From positions 1 through 41,462 of the IMG/VR virus record IMGVR_UViG_3300035180_000144: a stretch of DNA of 41,462 nt, one strand, 5' to 3'. Below are positions 26,193-32,509 of the stretch, one piece after another (the first letter of the stretch is position 1; each line of letters starts with the position of its first letter). The stretch comes from a virus. A program made the position numbers and the translations under genes. The notes below the pieces were generated by a model. The model ran no database searches and had not been told where the DNA came from. It was given only the letters and a program-made list of their open reading frames with translations.

Positions 26193-26449
26193 GATACCTT
26201 CTTCTAACCTACCTCACAAAGTTCTGGGACTTTATTGACAACAGGGGGGTGATTCGCCGCATCGTGTTGGGCGCAACCATGTGGATGACATTCTGGGTAT
26301 CATTCCGTGCTACGGAACTGGCGATGAGAGCCTTAGAACTCGACCGCCTCACTGCTGTTGTTCCCACTACAATCGCTGCGATTACGCTGCCCATCGTCAC
26401 CCTAGGTGGGTACGTCTTCAAAGTATATTTAGACTCAAGGGCAACATGA
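26189..26449 (+). CDS. Holin-like protein with two membrane helices (86 aa)
   Basis: The protein has two predicted membrane helices: about residues 25-45 (VLGATMWMTFWVSFRATELA) and about 58-80 (VPTTIAAITLPIVTLGGYVF). Its N-terminus (FWDFIDNRGVIRRIVLG) is basic and its C-terminus short. It lies between endolysin and spanin genes with ATGA overlap, the usual holin position. The RRIVLG-MW-TxWVSF pattern and the GGYVFKVY ending resemble small phage holins. It would form inner-membrane lesions at a set time. The call is based on topology and context. Confidence 0.85.
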   Translation: MRYLLLTYLTKFWDFIDNRGVIRRIVLGATMWMTFWVSFRATELAMRALELDRLTAVVPTTIAAITLPIVTLGGYVFKVYLDSRAT

Positions 26450-26450
26450 A

Positions 26451-26972
26451 ATGCTCACAATTTTCACGTTCCTTAGAAGCCCTATTACGAAATGGCTTGG
26501 CATTGTTCTTACTATCTCCGGTGTTTGTATTGGCGGCTATCTATCTATCTTTAATCGCGGTGTGGCTGATTGTGAGCGAAAGCATCAAGTGGAGCTTGCA
26601 GCGCATATCGAGCGTGCAGCGTCGCAGGCGCATCAGATCGCTTTGCAGGACGCAGAAGTGATATCATGGGCAGACGCCAAGACACGGGATGTGTTCAAAA
26701 CGAGATGGAAAGAACATGAAACCATTGCTTATGCTGATTGTGCTCTCTCTCCTGCTGGCAGGGTGCTGTGGAACCGTGCCTCCCGCTCCGCAACCGACTT
26801 CACCGATACCGGCGAGCAAGGTGAACCCGATCAACCCGCTGCCGATGCTGGAGACGGGGACGCTGAAGGAAATGACAGCAGCTCATCTGCGCGACATGGA
26901 AGCGATGCGGCAACTGGTGATCGACCGGGAAGCGGTACGCCGGATGCTGCAAAGCCGGGGACTGCTTGGTAG
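26451..26972 (+). CDS. Inner-membrane spanin (i-spanin, Rz-like; 173 aa)
   Basis: An N-terminal membrane anchor (about residues 14-34, WLGIVLTISGVCIGGYLSIF) is followed by a soluble helical region with heptads (CERKHQVELAAHIERAASQA), as in Rz-type i-spanins that span the periplasm. The C-terminal half is low-complexity (Asp, Gly, Ser, Ala-rich) and overlaps the o-spanin gene in another frame, which may explain its odd composition. It follows the holin by 1 bp. It would pair with the outer-membrane lipoprotein to fuse the two membranes at the end of lysis. The core assignment is by topology and neighbours. Confidence 0.88.
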   Translation: MLTIFTFLRSPITKWLGIVLTISGVCIGGYLSIFNRGVADCERKHQVELAAHIERAASQAHQIALQDAEVISWADAKTRDVFKTRWKEHETIAYADCALSPAGRVLWNRASRSATDFTDTGEQGEPDQPAADAGDGDAEGNDSSSSARHGSDAATGDRPGSGTPDAAKPGTAW

Positions 26973-26991
26973 AGATTCTGGCAATGAGTAG
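26716..26991 (+). CDS. Outer-membrane spanin lipoprotein (o-spanin, Rz1-like; 91 aa), nested
   Basis: The start at 26716 gives a classical lipoprotein signal: MKPLLMLIVLSLLLAG then Cys17, with lipobox LLAGC. An upstream in-frame GTG or ATG would place a charged tail before it. GGAAAG sits at good spacing. The mature part has a Pro-rich segment (TVPPAPQPTSPIPAS) and a helix (MTAAHLRDMEAMRQLVIDRE), as in o-spanins. It lies in a different frame within the i-spanin gene and runs 19 bp past its end, the nested Rz/Rz1 architecture. It overlaps the next small gene by 8 bp. Confidence 0.9.
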   Translation: MKPLLMLIVLSLLLAGCCGTVPPAPQPTSPIPASKVNPINPLPMLETGTLKEMTAAHLRDMEAMRQLVIDREAVRRMLQSRGLLGRDSGNE

Positions 26992-27121
26992 TGTCGTTGC
27001 GTTCAGGCCCTGTGAAACCCAACACATACAAGGCGTGGCGTTTTGTATGCAGTGCAGTCATAGCTGGCAGGCCATTTCTCCGGTAGGTGTTGGCTGGGCA
27101 GCACGGGAGACATCGGAATGA
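26984..27121 (+). CDS. Small zinc-ribbon-like protein, possibly truncated (45 aa)
   Basis: The reading frame ATG 26984 to TGA 27121 overlaps the o-spanin by 8 bp and the next gene by ATGA (27118-27121). The product contains CETQHIQG and FCMQCSHSWQAISPVGVGW. Many phages encode a small zinc-ribbon protein with C-x2-C-x-H-x-W-x-A...VG followed by LECPxC. Here the first Cys pair and the HSWQA-PVG part are present, but the second CxxC is replaced by a charged end (AARETSE). It may be a shortened or frame-shifted form. There is no strong Shine-Dalgarno, so it may depend on coupling. Confidence 0.55.
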   Translation: MSSVVAFRPCETQHIQGVAFCMQCSHSWQAISPVGVGWAARETSE

Positions 27122-27354
27122 TCCCTGCCGACATGATCGCCGCACTACAGTACCGGCGACCAGAGATTGCCGAGCGCATCGTGCAGACCTGGAACGACCC
27201 GCTTTGTGTGTCCTACATGACTAGCTTACTGCTTCCCGACGAGTGGGGAGAGAAAGAACCTTTCGACCAGCCGACAGCTAGTGCGCTGATGGGGCTGATT
27301 GAACTGCACGAGGGGCTGTACCCAAGGGCTTCTGAGGTGTGGGTGCTACGATGA
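27118..27354 (+). CDS. Hypothetical 78-aa protein in the lysis region
   Basis: The ATG overlaps the previous stop (ATGA), and the stop overlaps the following start. The protein is mixed helical, with MIAALQYRRPEIAERIVQ, then a segment LPDEWGEKEPFDQPTASALM and LIELHEGLYP. There are no membrane segments or signal peptide. I recognise no family. Its place in an ATGA-linked chain suggests one co-translated message with the lysis genes. Could be a small regulator or accessory protein; unresolved. Confidence 0.65.
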   Translation: MIPADMIAALQYRRPEIAERIVQTWNDPLCVSYMTSLLLPDEWGEKEPFDQPTASALMGLIELHEGLYPRASEVWVLR

Positions 27355-27716
27355 CAGACTGCCACATACATGCTGCGAGGAAGTTCCATTCCGGCGAGGC
27401 TAAGTGGATATGTTTCCGGCGCACTCGCAAGAGCAAACTCGTTCGGCTGTGGAGTACCCAGCCGATACTTCTGCGCACCTTGCTGCTGTTTTTTCAAGCC
27501 ATCTTATTCACGCCATTGGGCACCGTTGTCGGCGTGATCGCTGGTTTTCTGATGCACGTCGAACAGTTCCTGCTGACTGGCGACTGGAAGCACGCCTCCT
27601 GGATTAACTGGGCAGGCGAACATTGGGAATATCGTCCAGAGGGCGACTGCCCAGAGCGGTGGTTCCCGCCCATTCTTTTCGACGGAATAGAGCAACGAGT
27701 AAAGGACAAGGAATGA
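27351..27716 (+). CDS. Membrane protein of the lysis region (121 aa)
   Basis: The start at 27351 (ATGA overlap) was chosen over a GTG four codons earlier. A basic N-terminal part (RRTRKSKLVRLWSTQP) precedes a single strongly hydrophobic segment of about 30 residues (ILLRTLLLFFQAILFTPLGT, then VVGVIAGFLM), which could be one long or two short helices. The C-terminal 55 residues are soluble and Trp-rich (WKHASWINWAGEHWEYRPEG). The topology fits an additional lysis-related membrane protein, such as an antiholin or a membrane adaptor, but no family match is recognised. It is linked to the next gene by another ATGA overlap. Confidence 0.65.
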   Translation: MTDCHIHAARKFHSGEAKWICFRRTRKSKLVRLWSTQPILLRTLLLFFQAILFTPLGTVVGVIAGFLMHVEQFLLTGDWKHASWINWAGEHWEYRPEGDCPERWFPPILFDGIEQRVKDKE

Positions 27717-27973
27717 CCGGAGAATACCAAACTGCTTTTAACATGCTTCTTTCACTTGTTGCTTTCCTTGGTGGGTGGGTGTTGAACTCAGTAAGAGATA
27801 GCGTTAAATCCTTGCATAGTTCTGATGAAGTGCTAGCAAATAAAGTGCAGGCTATTGAGGTACTGGTGGCGGGGCAATACGTGAAAAGAGACGATATGGA
27901 GAAAAGCATCACAGCCATATTTTCAAAATTAGATCGTATTGAACAGAAAATAGATGCAAAGGCAGACAAATGA
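27713..27973 (+). CDS. Membrane-anchored coiled-coil protein, possible second holin/antiholin (86 aa)
   Basis: The start at 27713 overlaps the previous stop (ATGA) and has AAGGA upstream. Residues about 8-24 (AFNMLLSLVAFLGGWVLN) form an N-terminal membrane helix; the rest is a coiled-coil-like helix (LANKVQAIEVLVAGQYVKRD, then ITAIFSKLDRIEQKIDAKAD). A single N-terminal anchor followed by a cytoplasmic or periplasmic coil occurs in DUF2730-like and XhlA-like lysis-associated proteins, but the helix order differs from XhlA. The sequence is locally AT-richer than the neighbouring genes. Function is inferred. Confidence 0.65.
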   Translation: MTGEYQTAFNMLLSLVAFLGGWVLNSVRDSVKSLHSSDEVLANKVQAIEVLVAGQYVKRDDMEKSITAIFSKLDRIEQKIDAKADK

Positions 27974-28063
27974 AATACGCCATTTTACTTCTATGAAAAA
28001 ACTTATGTGTTTTCTCATTCGCTGGAACCGATTTCGTTGCTCAGTTATTCCGAAGAGGCCGCT

Positions 28064-28291
28064 ATGAAACAAGCCTTCTGGCAATTCCTCGTCTGGCTCG
28101 ACATCGAGGTTAACGACAAGTGGTTTCATGGCCGCTCAGAAACTATTTCCAGCCGCGTTTATCGCCGTGGCAAGCAAGGGAAATGCCCGTTGTGCATTTG
28201 GCTGTGTAATCAGCTTGAGGCTATTGATCCAGGCCACTGCGATCGGGCCTATTTGAATGATCGTAAACGCAACCCAAATCTTCCAATTTAA
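28064..28291 (+). CDS. Conserved-type small phage protein (75 aa)
   Basis: ATG 28064 has AAGAGG upstream. The product (AFWQFLVWLDIEVNDKWF, SETISSRVYRR, PGHCDRAYLNDRKR) shows the pattern D-x-x-x-N...G-x-x-x-E-T-I-S-S-R...H-C...A-Y seen in small proteins encoded next to phage lysis genes. Three Cys (KCPLCIWLC) and HC near the end could bind a metal. No signal peptide. The function of this family is not known to me; the recurring position beside lysis genes suggests a late role. The 90 bp before it hold no recognised gene. Confidence 0.65.
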   Translation: MKQAFWQFLVWLDIEVNDKWFHGRSETISSRVYRRGKQGKCPLCIWLCNQLEAIDPGHCDRAYLNDRKRNPNLPI

Positions 28292-28303
28292 GGAGCAACA
28301 CAC

Positions 28304-28723
28304 ATGTCCTCATTTATTCTCAACTCGGCAGTGCGCGACGAAGCCGTCGGGGCTATCGGCTATGACACCGACACATTCAAGGTCATGCTGCTGACCAGTA
28401 CCGCCGCTCCGAACAAGGATACATGGGCCAAGAGGTCTGATGTGACCGACGAAGTTTCTGGCACGGGTTACACCGCCGGCGGCGCAACAGCTACGGTCAC
28501 GGTCGAAGCCACTGACACCACAAATGACCGCGTTGTTATCACCCTCGGAGGTACAACGTGGAGCACTGCGACAATCACAGCGCGATACGCGGTATACTAT
28601 AAGTCACGCGGCGGTGCATCGAGTGCCGATGAACTGATTGCAGTGATTGACTTCGTGGCCGACAAGACATCGACAGGCGCGAGCTTCACACTGTCGGGCA
28701 GCACAATCACCAAGCAAAATTAA
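28304..28723 (+). CDS. Small virion protein preceding the receptor-binding gene (139 aa)
   Basis: AAGGAG lies at a good distance from ATG. The protein begins MSSFILNSAVRDEAVGAIGY, then DTFKVMLLTS, and continues as Thr/Ala-rich beta strands, ending GASFTLSGSTITKQN. Small proteins with this layout commonly sit just before fibre or receptor-binding genes and are counted as tail or fibre accessory proteins. The receptor-binding protein gene starts 3 bp after its stop. Role inferred from position. Confidence 0.7.
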   Translation: MSSFILNSAVRDEAVGAIGYDTDTFKVMLLTSTAAPNKDTWAKRSDVTDEVSGTGYTAGGATATVTVEATDTTNDRVVITLGGTTWSTATITARYAVYYKSRGGASSADELIAVIDFVADKTSTGASFTLSGSTITKQN

Positions 28724-28726
28724 ACC

Positions 28727-30547
28727 ATGGCCACCCCTAGCATTAAAAACAGAGTAGGTAACGCCGTCTCCGGCACACCCGGAACAGGCACGATCACGCT
28801 CGCTAGTGCTGAGACGGGCTATCAATCGTTCACTACAGCCTACGCAGCCGATGCCAACGTCGATATCCTGATTGAGGACGGTGATGCCTGGGAGATTGCG
28901 CTAGACTGCACCTACACACACAGCGACACTACAGTTACACGCGGCACGTTTGAGGCGAGTAGCACAGGATCGACGGTAAGTTTCACCAGTGCTGCGAAGG
29001 TTTATGTGATTTTTTCGGCGAACCGGCTGGCTGACCTCGTTGGCCGCATTTCGATCAACGCTATTGGAAACCCAGGACGACAAGGTTTCGGCGTTGGCAT
29101 CTGCCCCGCATTGCCCTCGGGTTTTGCTGCGATAGCTGGCAGCACCGATCCCGCGTCCGACAATTACGGCAACTACCAGTACAGCGACGGCTCTGTCATG
29201 TGCTGGATTCCGGCGTTCTATTACCGGACCAACGATGTGCGCAATCCGACCTATGCCGCGTACACGACAAACAGCATCGATGTGCAACCCTATAGCGTGT
29301 TCGTTGATGTCGCCACTGCCAACGCTGCCGGCTACGCGCTGCACCGTGCGTTCTACGATGGCGGGGCAATCCAGCCTGGTTTTTTCATCGACAAATACCA
29401 GGTCTCGAACAATGGCGGCGTGGCATCCAGCATCGCACTGGGCAACCCCCTCTCCATAAACGCCACGCTTCACAACCCGATCAGCGCGTTGAATGGCGCG
29501 CCGGTTGCCAATTACGGCGGTTGTTTTGCTGCCGCCAAAACGCGCGGCGCGCGTTTTTCCCCGGCCATGCGCTACCAGTACGCAGCACTAGCGCTGCTGT
29601 CGATGGCGCACGGTCAGTCGGCAACCAATAACGTGTGGTGTGCCTGGTACGATGCCGTCGGCGTAACCAATTATCCCAAGGGCTGCAACAACAATGCGCT
29701 GAAAGACCAGAACGACACCACCGTGGTGTATCAGTCGGACGGCTATAGCAACTGCGGAAAGACCGGTAGCGCCACCAACTTCGCCAAAACCACCCACAAC
29801 GGACAGAACTGCGGCGTGGCTGATCTCAATGGCAACATGTGGGAGGTGTCTCCCGGAATCACCTACGTTGCCGGTACAAAAGCCATAACCGGAATCACGC
29901 TCTCAAATCCGGTCGATCTACTAATCGTCGGCCACGGCAGGACGACCGGCGATATCGTACAGATCGAAAGCATCGTCGGCACGACGCAGCTAAACGACAA
30001 AATCTACAAGTGCACCGTGGTGGACGTTGATAACATCACGCTCGATGGAGTTGACGGTACGGGTATGACCGCGTACGCATCAGCGGGAACACTGACGTTT
30101 GGCACGTTCTACGCGCTCAACACTAGTTATGCCGCCAAAAACCTGACCGGCGGCAATACGCTCTCCACCGATCAATGGGGAGCCACCGGCGTGGCTGCGC
30201 ATAGCACACCCATCGTGCCCACGATCCGCACCGACTATTCACAAAACGGTTTCGATAAACGCTTTGGCAAATCAACCAATCAGGTGCTCAGCGCCGCCAC
30301 GTCAGGCGCTGGCTGGGTGCTAACCGGGTTAGGGATGCCGCTGAGCACGGGCATCTCCGATGGCACGTCCGGCAGCAACCTATTCGGCGCAGACTATTTT
30401 TATCAAAAAATTTTAAATGAGCTTTGTTTGCTCTCCAGCGCCAGCTGGAGCTACGGCTCGAGTGCCGGGGTCTGGGCCGCGAGCTGGAACAACACGCGGA
30501 CGGGCTCGAGCGATCGCGTGGGCTCGCGCGCCGCCAGTTACCTGTAG
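28727..30547 (+). CDS. Receptor-binding protein with C-type-lectin/FGE-like domain, candidate DGR target (606 aa)
   Basis: The N-terminal about 110 residues are a beta head (IKNRVGNAVSGTPGTGTITL, then VYVIFSANRLADLVGRI). From about residue 140 on, the sequence shows formylglycine-generating-enzyme/C-type-lectin features: FFIDKYQVSN, NGAPVANYGGCFAAAKTRGA, RFSPAMRYQYAALALLSMAH and ADLNGNMWEVSPGIT. An extra domain of about 80 residues (AITGITLSNPVDLLIVGHGR onward, residues about 386-463) is inserted before FYALNTSYAAKNLTGGN. The last about 37 residues (SASWSYGSSAGVWAASWNN, then TRTGSSDRVGSRAASYL) match the variable end of DGR-diversified phage receptor-binding proteins. It is probably the tail adhesin. 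No reverse transcriptase or template is in the window. Confidence 0.8.
   Translation: MATPSIKNRVGNAVSGTPGTGTITLASAETGYQSFTTAYAADANVDILIEDGDAWEIALDCTYTHSDTTVTRGTFEASSTGSTVSFTSAAKVYVIFSANRLADLVGRISINAIGNPGRQGFGVGICPALPSGFAAIAGSTDPASDNYGNYQYSDGSVMCWIPAFYYRTNDVRNPTYAAYTTNSIDVQPYSVFVDVATANAAGYALHRAFYDGGAIQPGFFIDKYQVSNNGGVASSIALGNPLSINATLHNPISALNGAPVANYGGCFAAAKTRGARFSPAMRYQYAALALLSMAHGQSATNNVWCAWYDAVGVTNYPKGCNNNALKDQNDTTVVYQSDGYSNCGKTGSATNFAKTTHNGQNCGVADLNGNMWEVSPGITYVAGTKAITGITLSNPVDLLIVGHGRTTGDIVQIESIVGTTQLNDKIYKCTVVDVDNITLDGVDGTGMTAYASAGTLTFGTFYALNTSYAAKNLTGGNTLSTDQWGATGVAAHSTPIVPTIRTDYSQNGFDKRFGKSTNQVLSAATSGAGWVLTGLGMPLSTGISDGTSGSNLFGADYFYQKILNELCLLSSASWSYGSSAGVWAASWNNTRTGSSDRVGSRAASYL
30437..30547 (+). 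other. Candidate DGR variable region (VR)
   Basis: These last 37 codons of the receptor-binding gene encode W-S-Y-G-S-S-A-G-V-W...W-N-N-T-R-T...V-G-S-R-A-A. Many codons are AGC, TAC, GGC, GAT or CGC at positions where related proteins have Asn, as expected if AAC/AAT codons of a template were altered at adenines. An unchanged AAC AAC pair remains at 30488-30493. GC-rich bases (30518-30535) near the stop could act as an initiation-of-homing-like element. I found no near-identical second copy in the window, so the template would lie elsewhere. Confidence 0.5.
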
Positions 30548-30706
30548 CGCGATCCAACCGAAAGCGTGACAGCGAGATGATCAGGCCAACCGCGATACAT
30601 CCGGGTGCGTGCGACGGACTGGTTGATGCCGTGGTTTCCAGACTCGGCTACGTCTGCCGCACCGCATAACTGCGCCATATGACCCGCCACCTCAAGGAGC
30701 ATCACC
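30548..30706 (+). other. 159-bp gap after the receptor-binding gene
   Basis: There is no convincing gene here. The sequence is GC-rich and holds a short frame beginning MIRPTAIHPGACDGL of about 30 codons, with no good ribosome-binding site. I see no template repeat of the variable region and no strong terminator. AAGGAG near the end is the ribosome-binding site of the next gene. Confidence 0.6.
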
Positions 30707-31141
30707 ATGCCCTCTATCATCAGCTACCAAAAAGCCTACGACGCGACCACCACTTACCAGCTCACGCTGCCTGATGGTGCCACGGAGTTGTGCGAAATTG
30801 CGGGTATGACGTATATCGTCCTGCCGGATGGTGCCATGCTGCCGCCTCAAGCCGAACAGATTGATGCCAGTGTATCCGTCGTCACGCTAGATGCCGCGCT
30901 GCGCACCGCGATCATCGCCGCCAGCCCGCACTGCGCGCTGATTGATGAGCGGATGCACACAAAAATCCGCGATGTCTACCAGCTCGAAGATGAACTGAAA
31001 TACGCCCGCATCGGCGTCGGTGCCGCCATGGGCATGTATCAGCCCACAGCAGATGAAGTGGCCGGCATGATTGCGTTTGGCACGCACGTCGAGACTGTCC
31101 GGCAGTGGGGACGAGACGAGCGGGCAAAGCTGGGGTTGTAA
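30707..31141 (+). CDS. Tail-fibre-associated hypothetical protein (144 aa)
   Basis: The protein has a beta-rich N-terminal half (TTYQLTLPDGATELCEIAGM, then YIVLPDGAMLPPQAEQI) and a helical C-terminal half with DAALRTAIIAASPHCALIDE, then MHTKIRDVYQLEDELKYARI and ending VETVRQWGRDERAKLGL. The pattern I-x-A-A-S-P-H-x-x-L-I...RY-x-x-x-D-E...W-G-R-x-E-R/K-A-K-L-G-L is found in small genes beside fibre or receptor-binding genes in other phages. Such proteins may help fibre assembly. AAGGAG lies 10 bp upstream of ATG. It is not similar to the accessory protein of known DGRs as far as I can tell. Confidence 0.7.
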   Translation: MPSIISYQKAYDATTTYQLTLPDGATELCEIAGMTYIVLPDGAMLPPQAEQIDASVSVVTLDAALRTAIIAASPHCALIDERMHTKIRDVYQLEDELKYARIGVGAAMGMYQPTADEVAGMIAFGTHVETVRQWGRDERAKLGL

Positions 31142-31142
31142 G

Positions 31143-31679
31143 ATGATCATCGGCGCAAGCGCAGTCGGTAAATGGGCGGTTGGTAAAGCGCCGGTTTCTG
31201 CTGTTACCGTTGGCGGCGCGGCATTATCTTTTGCGCTATCCTTATCAACTGGCACTGCTACAGGTGCCTCTAGCGTATTGGGTTCATCCCTTACTCAGTC
31301 CCTTTCAGTCACACCTGGCGCTGCTTCCGGTGCTGCAAATATACCCGGTACGTCTCTCAGTCAATCTCTGGGTCTTTCCGCTGGCACTGCTACAGGTGCT
31401 GCGAGCGTAGCGGGTACGTCTCTCAGTCAAGCGCTATCAGTTCAATATGGCACTGCTACAGGTGCCGCATTAATTGACGGCATAAGCCTCACCGAGTCAA
31501 TTTCGCTGATGGCGGGATCGGCCTCGATATTTACCCTGTCGCCGGGTGATATTGCGGCCATCGCGCATCAGCTTGGCACCAGAACGTACGTCCTCGACAA
31601 ACAAGGCCGCGTAATCGTTGTTCAGACAGACGATGAAATAGTCTCGCTTGACGAGGGTTCGGAGGTTGTGTATGCCTAG
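31143..31679 (+). CDS. Repeat-containing virion protein (178 aa)
   Basis: The start at 31143 follows the previous stop by 1 bp. The N-terminus (IIGASAVGKWAVGKAPVSAV) is followed by four tandem 22-residue repeats (residues 37-124) of the type GTATGAASVAGTSLSQALSV, and then a soluble end (DIAAIAHQLGTRTYVLDKQG and VVQTDDEIVSLDEGSEVVYA). The repeats are Gly, Ala, Ser and Thr-rich with alternating hydrophobics, as in a beta-solenoid or fibre shaft. It sits in the tail-fibre cassette and may form a short fibre or collar. There is no recognised enzyme motif. Confidence 0.7.
   Translation: MIIGASAVGKWAVGKAPVSAVTVGGAALSFALSLSTGTATGASSVLGSSLTQSLSVTPGAASGAANIPGTSLSQSLGLSAGTATGAASVAGTSLSQALSVQYGTATGAALIDGISLTESISLMAGSASIFTLSPGDIAAIAHQLGTRTYVLDKQGRVIVVQTDDEIVSLDEGSEVVYA
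31251..31514 (+). repeat. Four tandem 66-bp repeats
   Basis: Units start at 31251, 31317, 31383 and 31449, each 66 bp (22 codons). GGCACTGCTACAGGTGC is identical in units 1, 3 and 4, and unit 2 carries GGCGCTGCTTCCGGTGC. The sequence GGTACGTCTCTCAGTCAA is shared by units 2 and 3. The copies keep the reading frame, so their number can change without breaking the protein. Confidence 0.9.
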
Positions 31680-31720
31680 AGTATTTGCTGTAGAATTCCA
31701 CAAAGGCTGATGGAGCAGTG

Positions 31721-32497
31721 ATGACCCCGAAGAAACAAGACATCGAGATACTGCAAGGCAAGAGTTTTGAGCTACCCGTAAAGTGGGAGGTCGAACCTAT
31801 TGTTTACAAGGCGATCACTGGGATTACCCAGGCGGCACCTTGTGTCGTCACCTGCACCACGCACGGGGTGCCTGACGGCTGGCGCGTAGCTATTGTGTCA
31901 GTCAAAGGGATGACCCAGATCAACGCAAGTAACCCACCGAAAGACAGCGAGTATGTCGTGGCTACGAAACTGGATACAGACAGTATTGAGCTGAACACTG
32001 TCAACGCAGCTGGGTACAAACCTTATACCAGTGGTGGCTACGTTCAGTACAACACCCCGAAAGACCTAGCGAACTACACGGCACGAATGAGCATCAAAGA
32101 CAAGCTCAGTACACCTACGGCCATGCTCTGGGTTGCGTCCACCGTGTATCCCGAAGGTTACTACGTGTTGACTTCTACGGGGATTGTGCTCAGGGCAACG
32201 ATCGGTGGTACATCAGGTATGACCGAGCCGACAGCGGCGGGTGTTGACAACACCGTGACATGGGAAGAAGTCACATCGTTTTCAGGTAGCCGTGAGCTAA
32301 TGTCACTCACCACAGCGAATCTCCGTATCATCCTCGACAACACAACGAAGACGATCAAGCTAGACATCGACGCAGCTGACACTGCGGCGATTACGTGGAA
32401 AAAAGGGTTATATGATCTTGAGCTTGAATCCCCCGGTGGAGTAGTTACTGCTCTGCTGTATGGCTCTGTAACCGTAACACGTGAAATCACTACCTAA
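31721..32497 (+). CDS. Virion protein with FCCH-like domain (258 aa)
   Basis: ATG 31721 is preferred because GGAG (31712-31715) is 5 bp away; GTG 31718 would be too close. The N-terminal part (QDIEILQGKSFELPVKWEVE) is a beta sandwich start found in phage tail proteins. Residues about 31-110 (AITGITQAAPCVVTCTTHGV, then VAIVSVKGMTQIN and LDTDSIELNTVNAAGYKPYT) form an FCCH-like domain, also present as an insertion in the 28727 gene. The C-terminal part (TARMSIKDKLSTPTAMLWVA, then GLYDLELESPGGVVTALLYG) resembles tail-associated beta proteins. It probably belongs to the fibre or collar set. Confidence 0.7.
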   Translation: MTPKKQDIEILQGKSFELPVKWEVEPIVYKAITGITQAAPCVVTCTTHGVPDGWRVAIVSVKGMTQINASNPPKDSEYVVATKLDTDSIELNTVNAAGYKPYTSGGYVQYNTPKDLANYTARMSIKDKLSTPTAMLWVASTVYPEGYYVLTSTGIVLRATIGGTSGMTEPTAAGVDNTVTWEEVTSFSGSRELMSLTTANLRIILDNTTKTIKLDIDAADTAAITWKKGLYDLELESPGGVVTALLYGSVTVTREITT

Positions 32498-32509
32498 AGG
32501 TAGCCAATC

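Noticed and set aside
30424-30669. An 81-codon frame overlapping the end of the receptor-binding gene
   Set aside because: It is Arg/Leu-rich in the way expected from reading GC-rich codons out of frame, and has no ribosome-binding site.
30548-30706. Search for a DGR template repeat or RT start directly after the variable region
   Set aside because: The gap has no similarity to 30437-30547 by eye, and the next genes have no RT motifs such as YxDD.
31671-31709. A 12-codon frame (MPRVFAVEFHKG) before the 31721 gene
   Set aside because: It is too short to support without conservation data; the space is likely just leader sequence.
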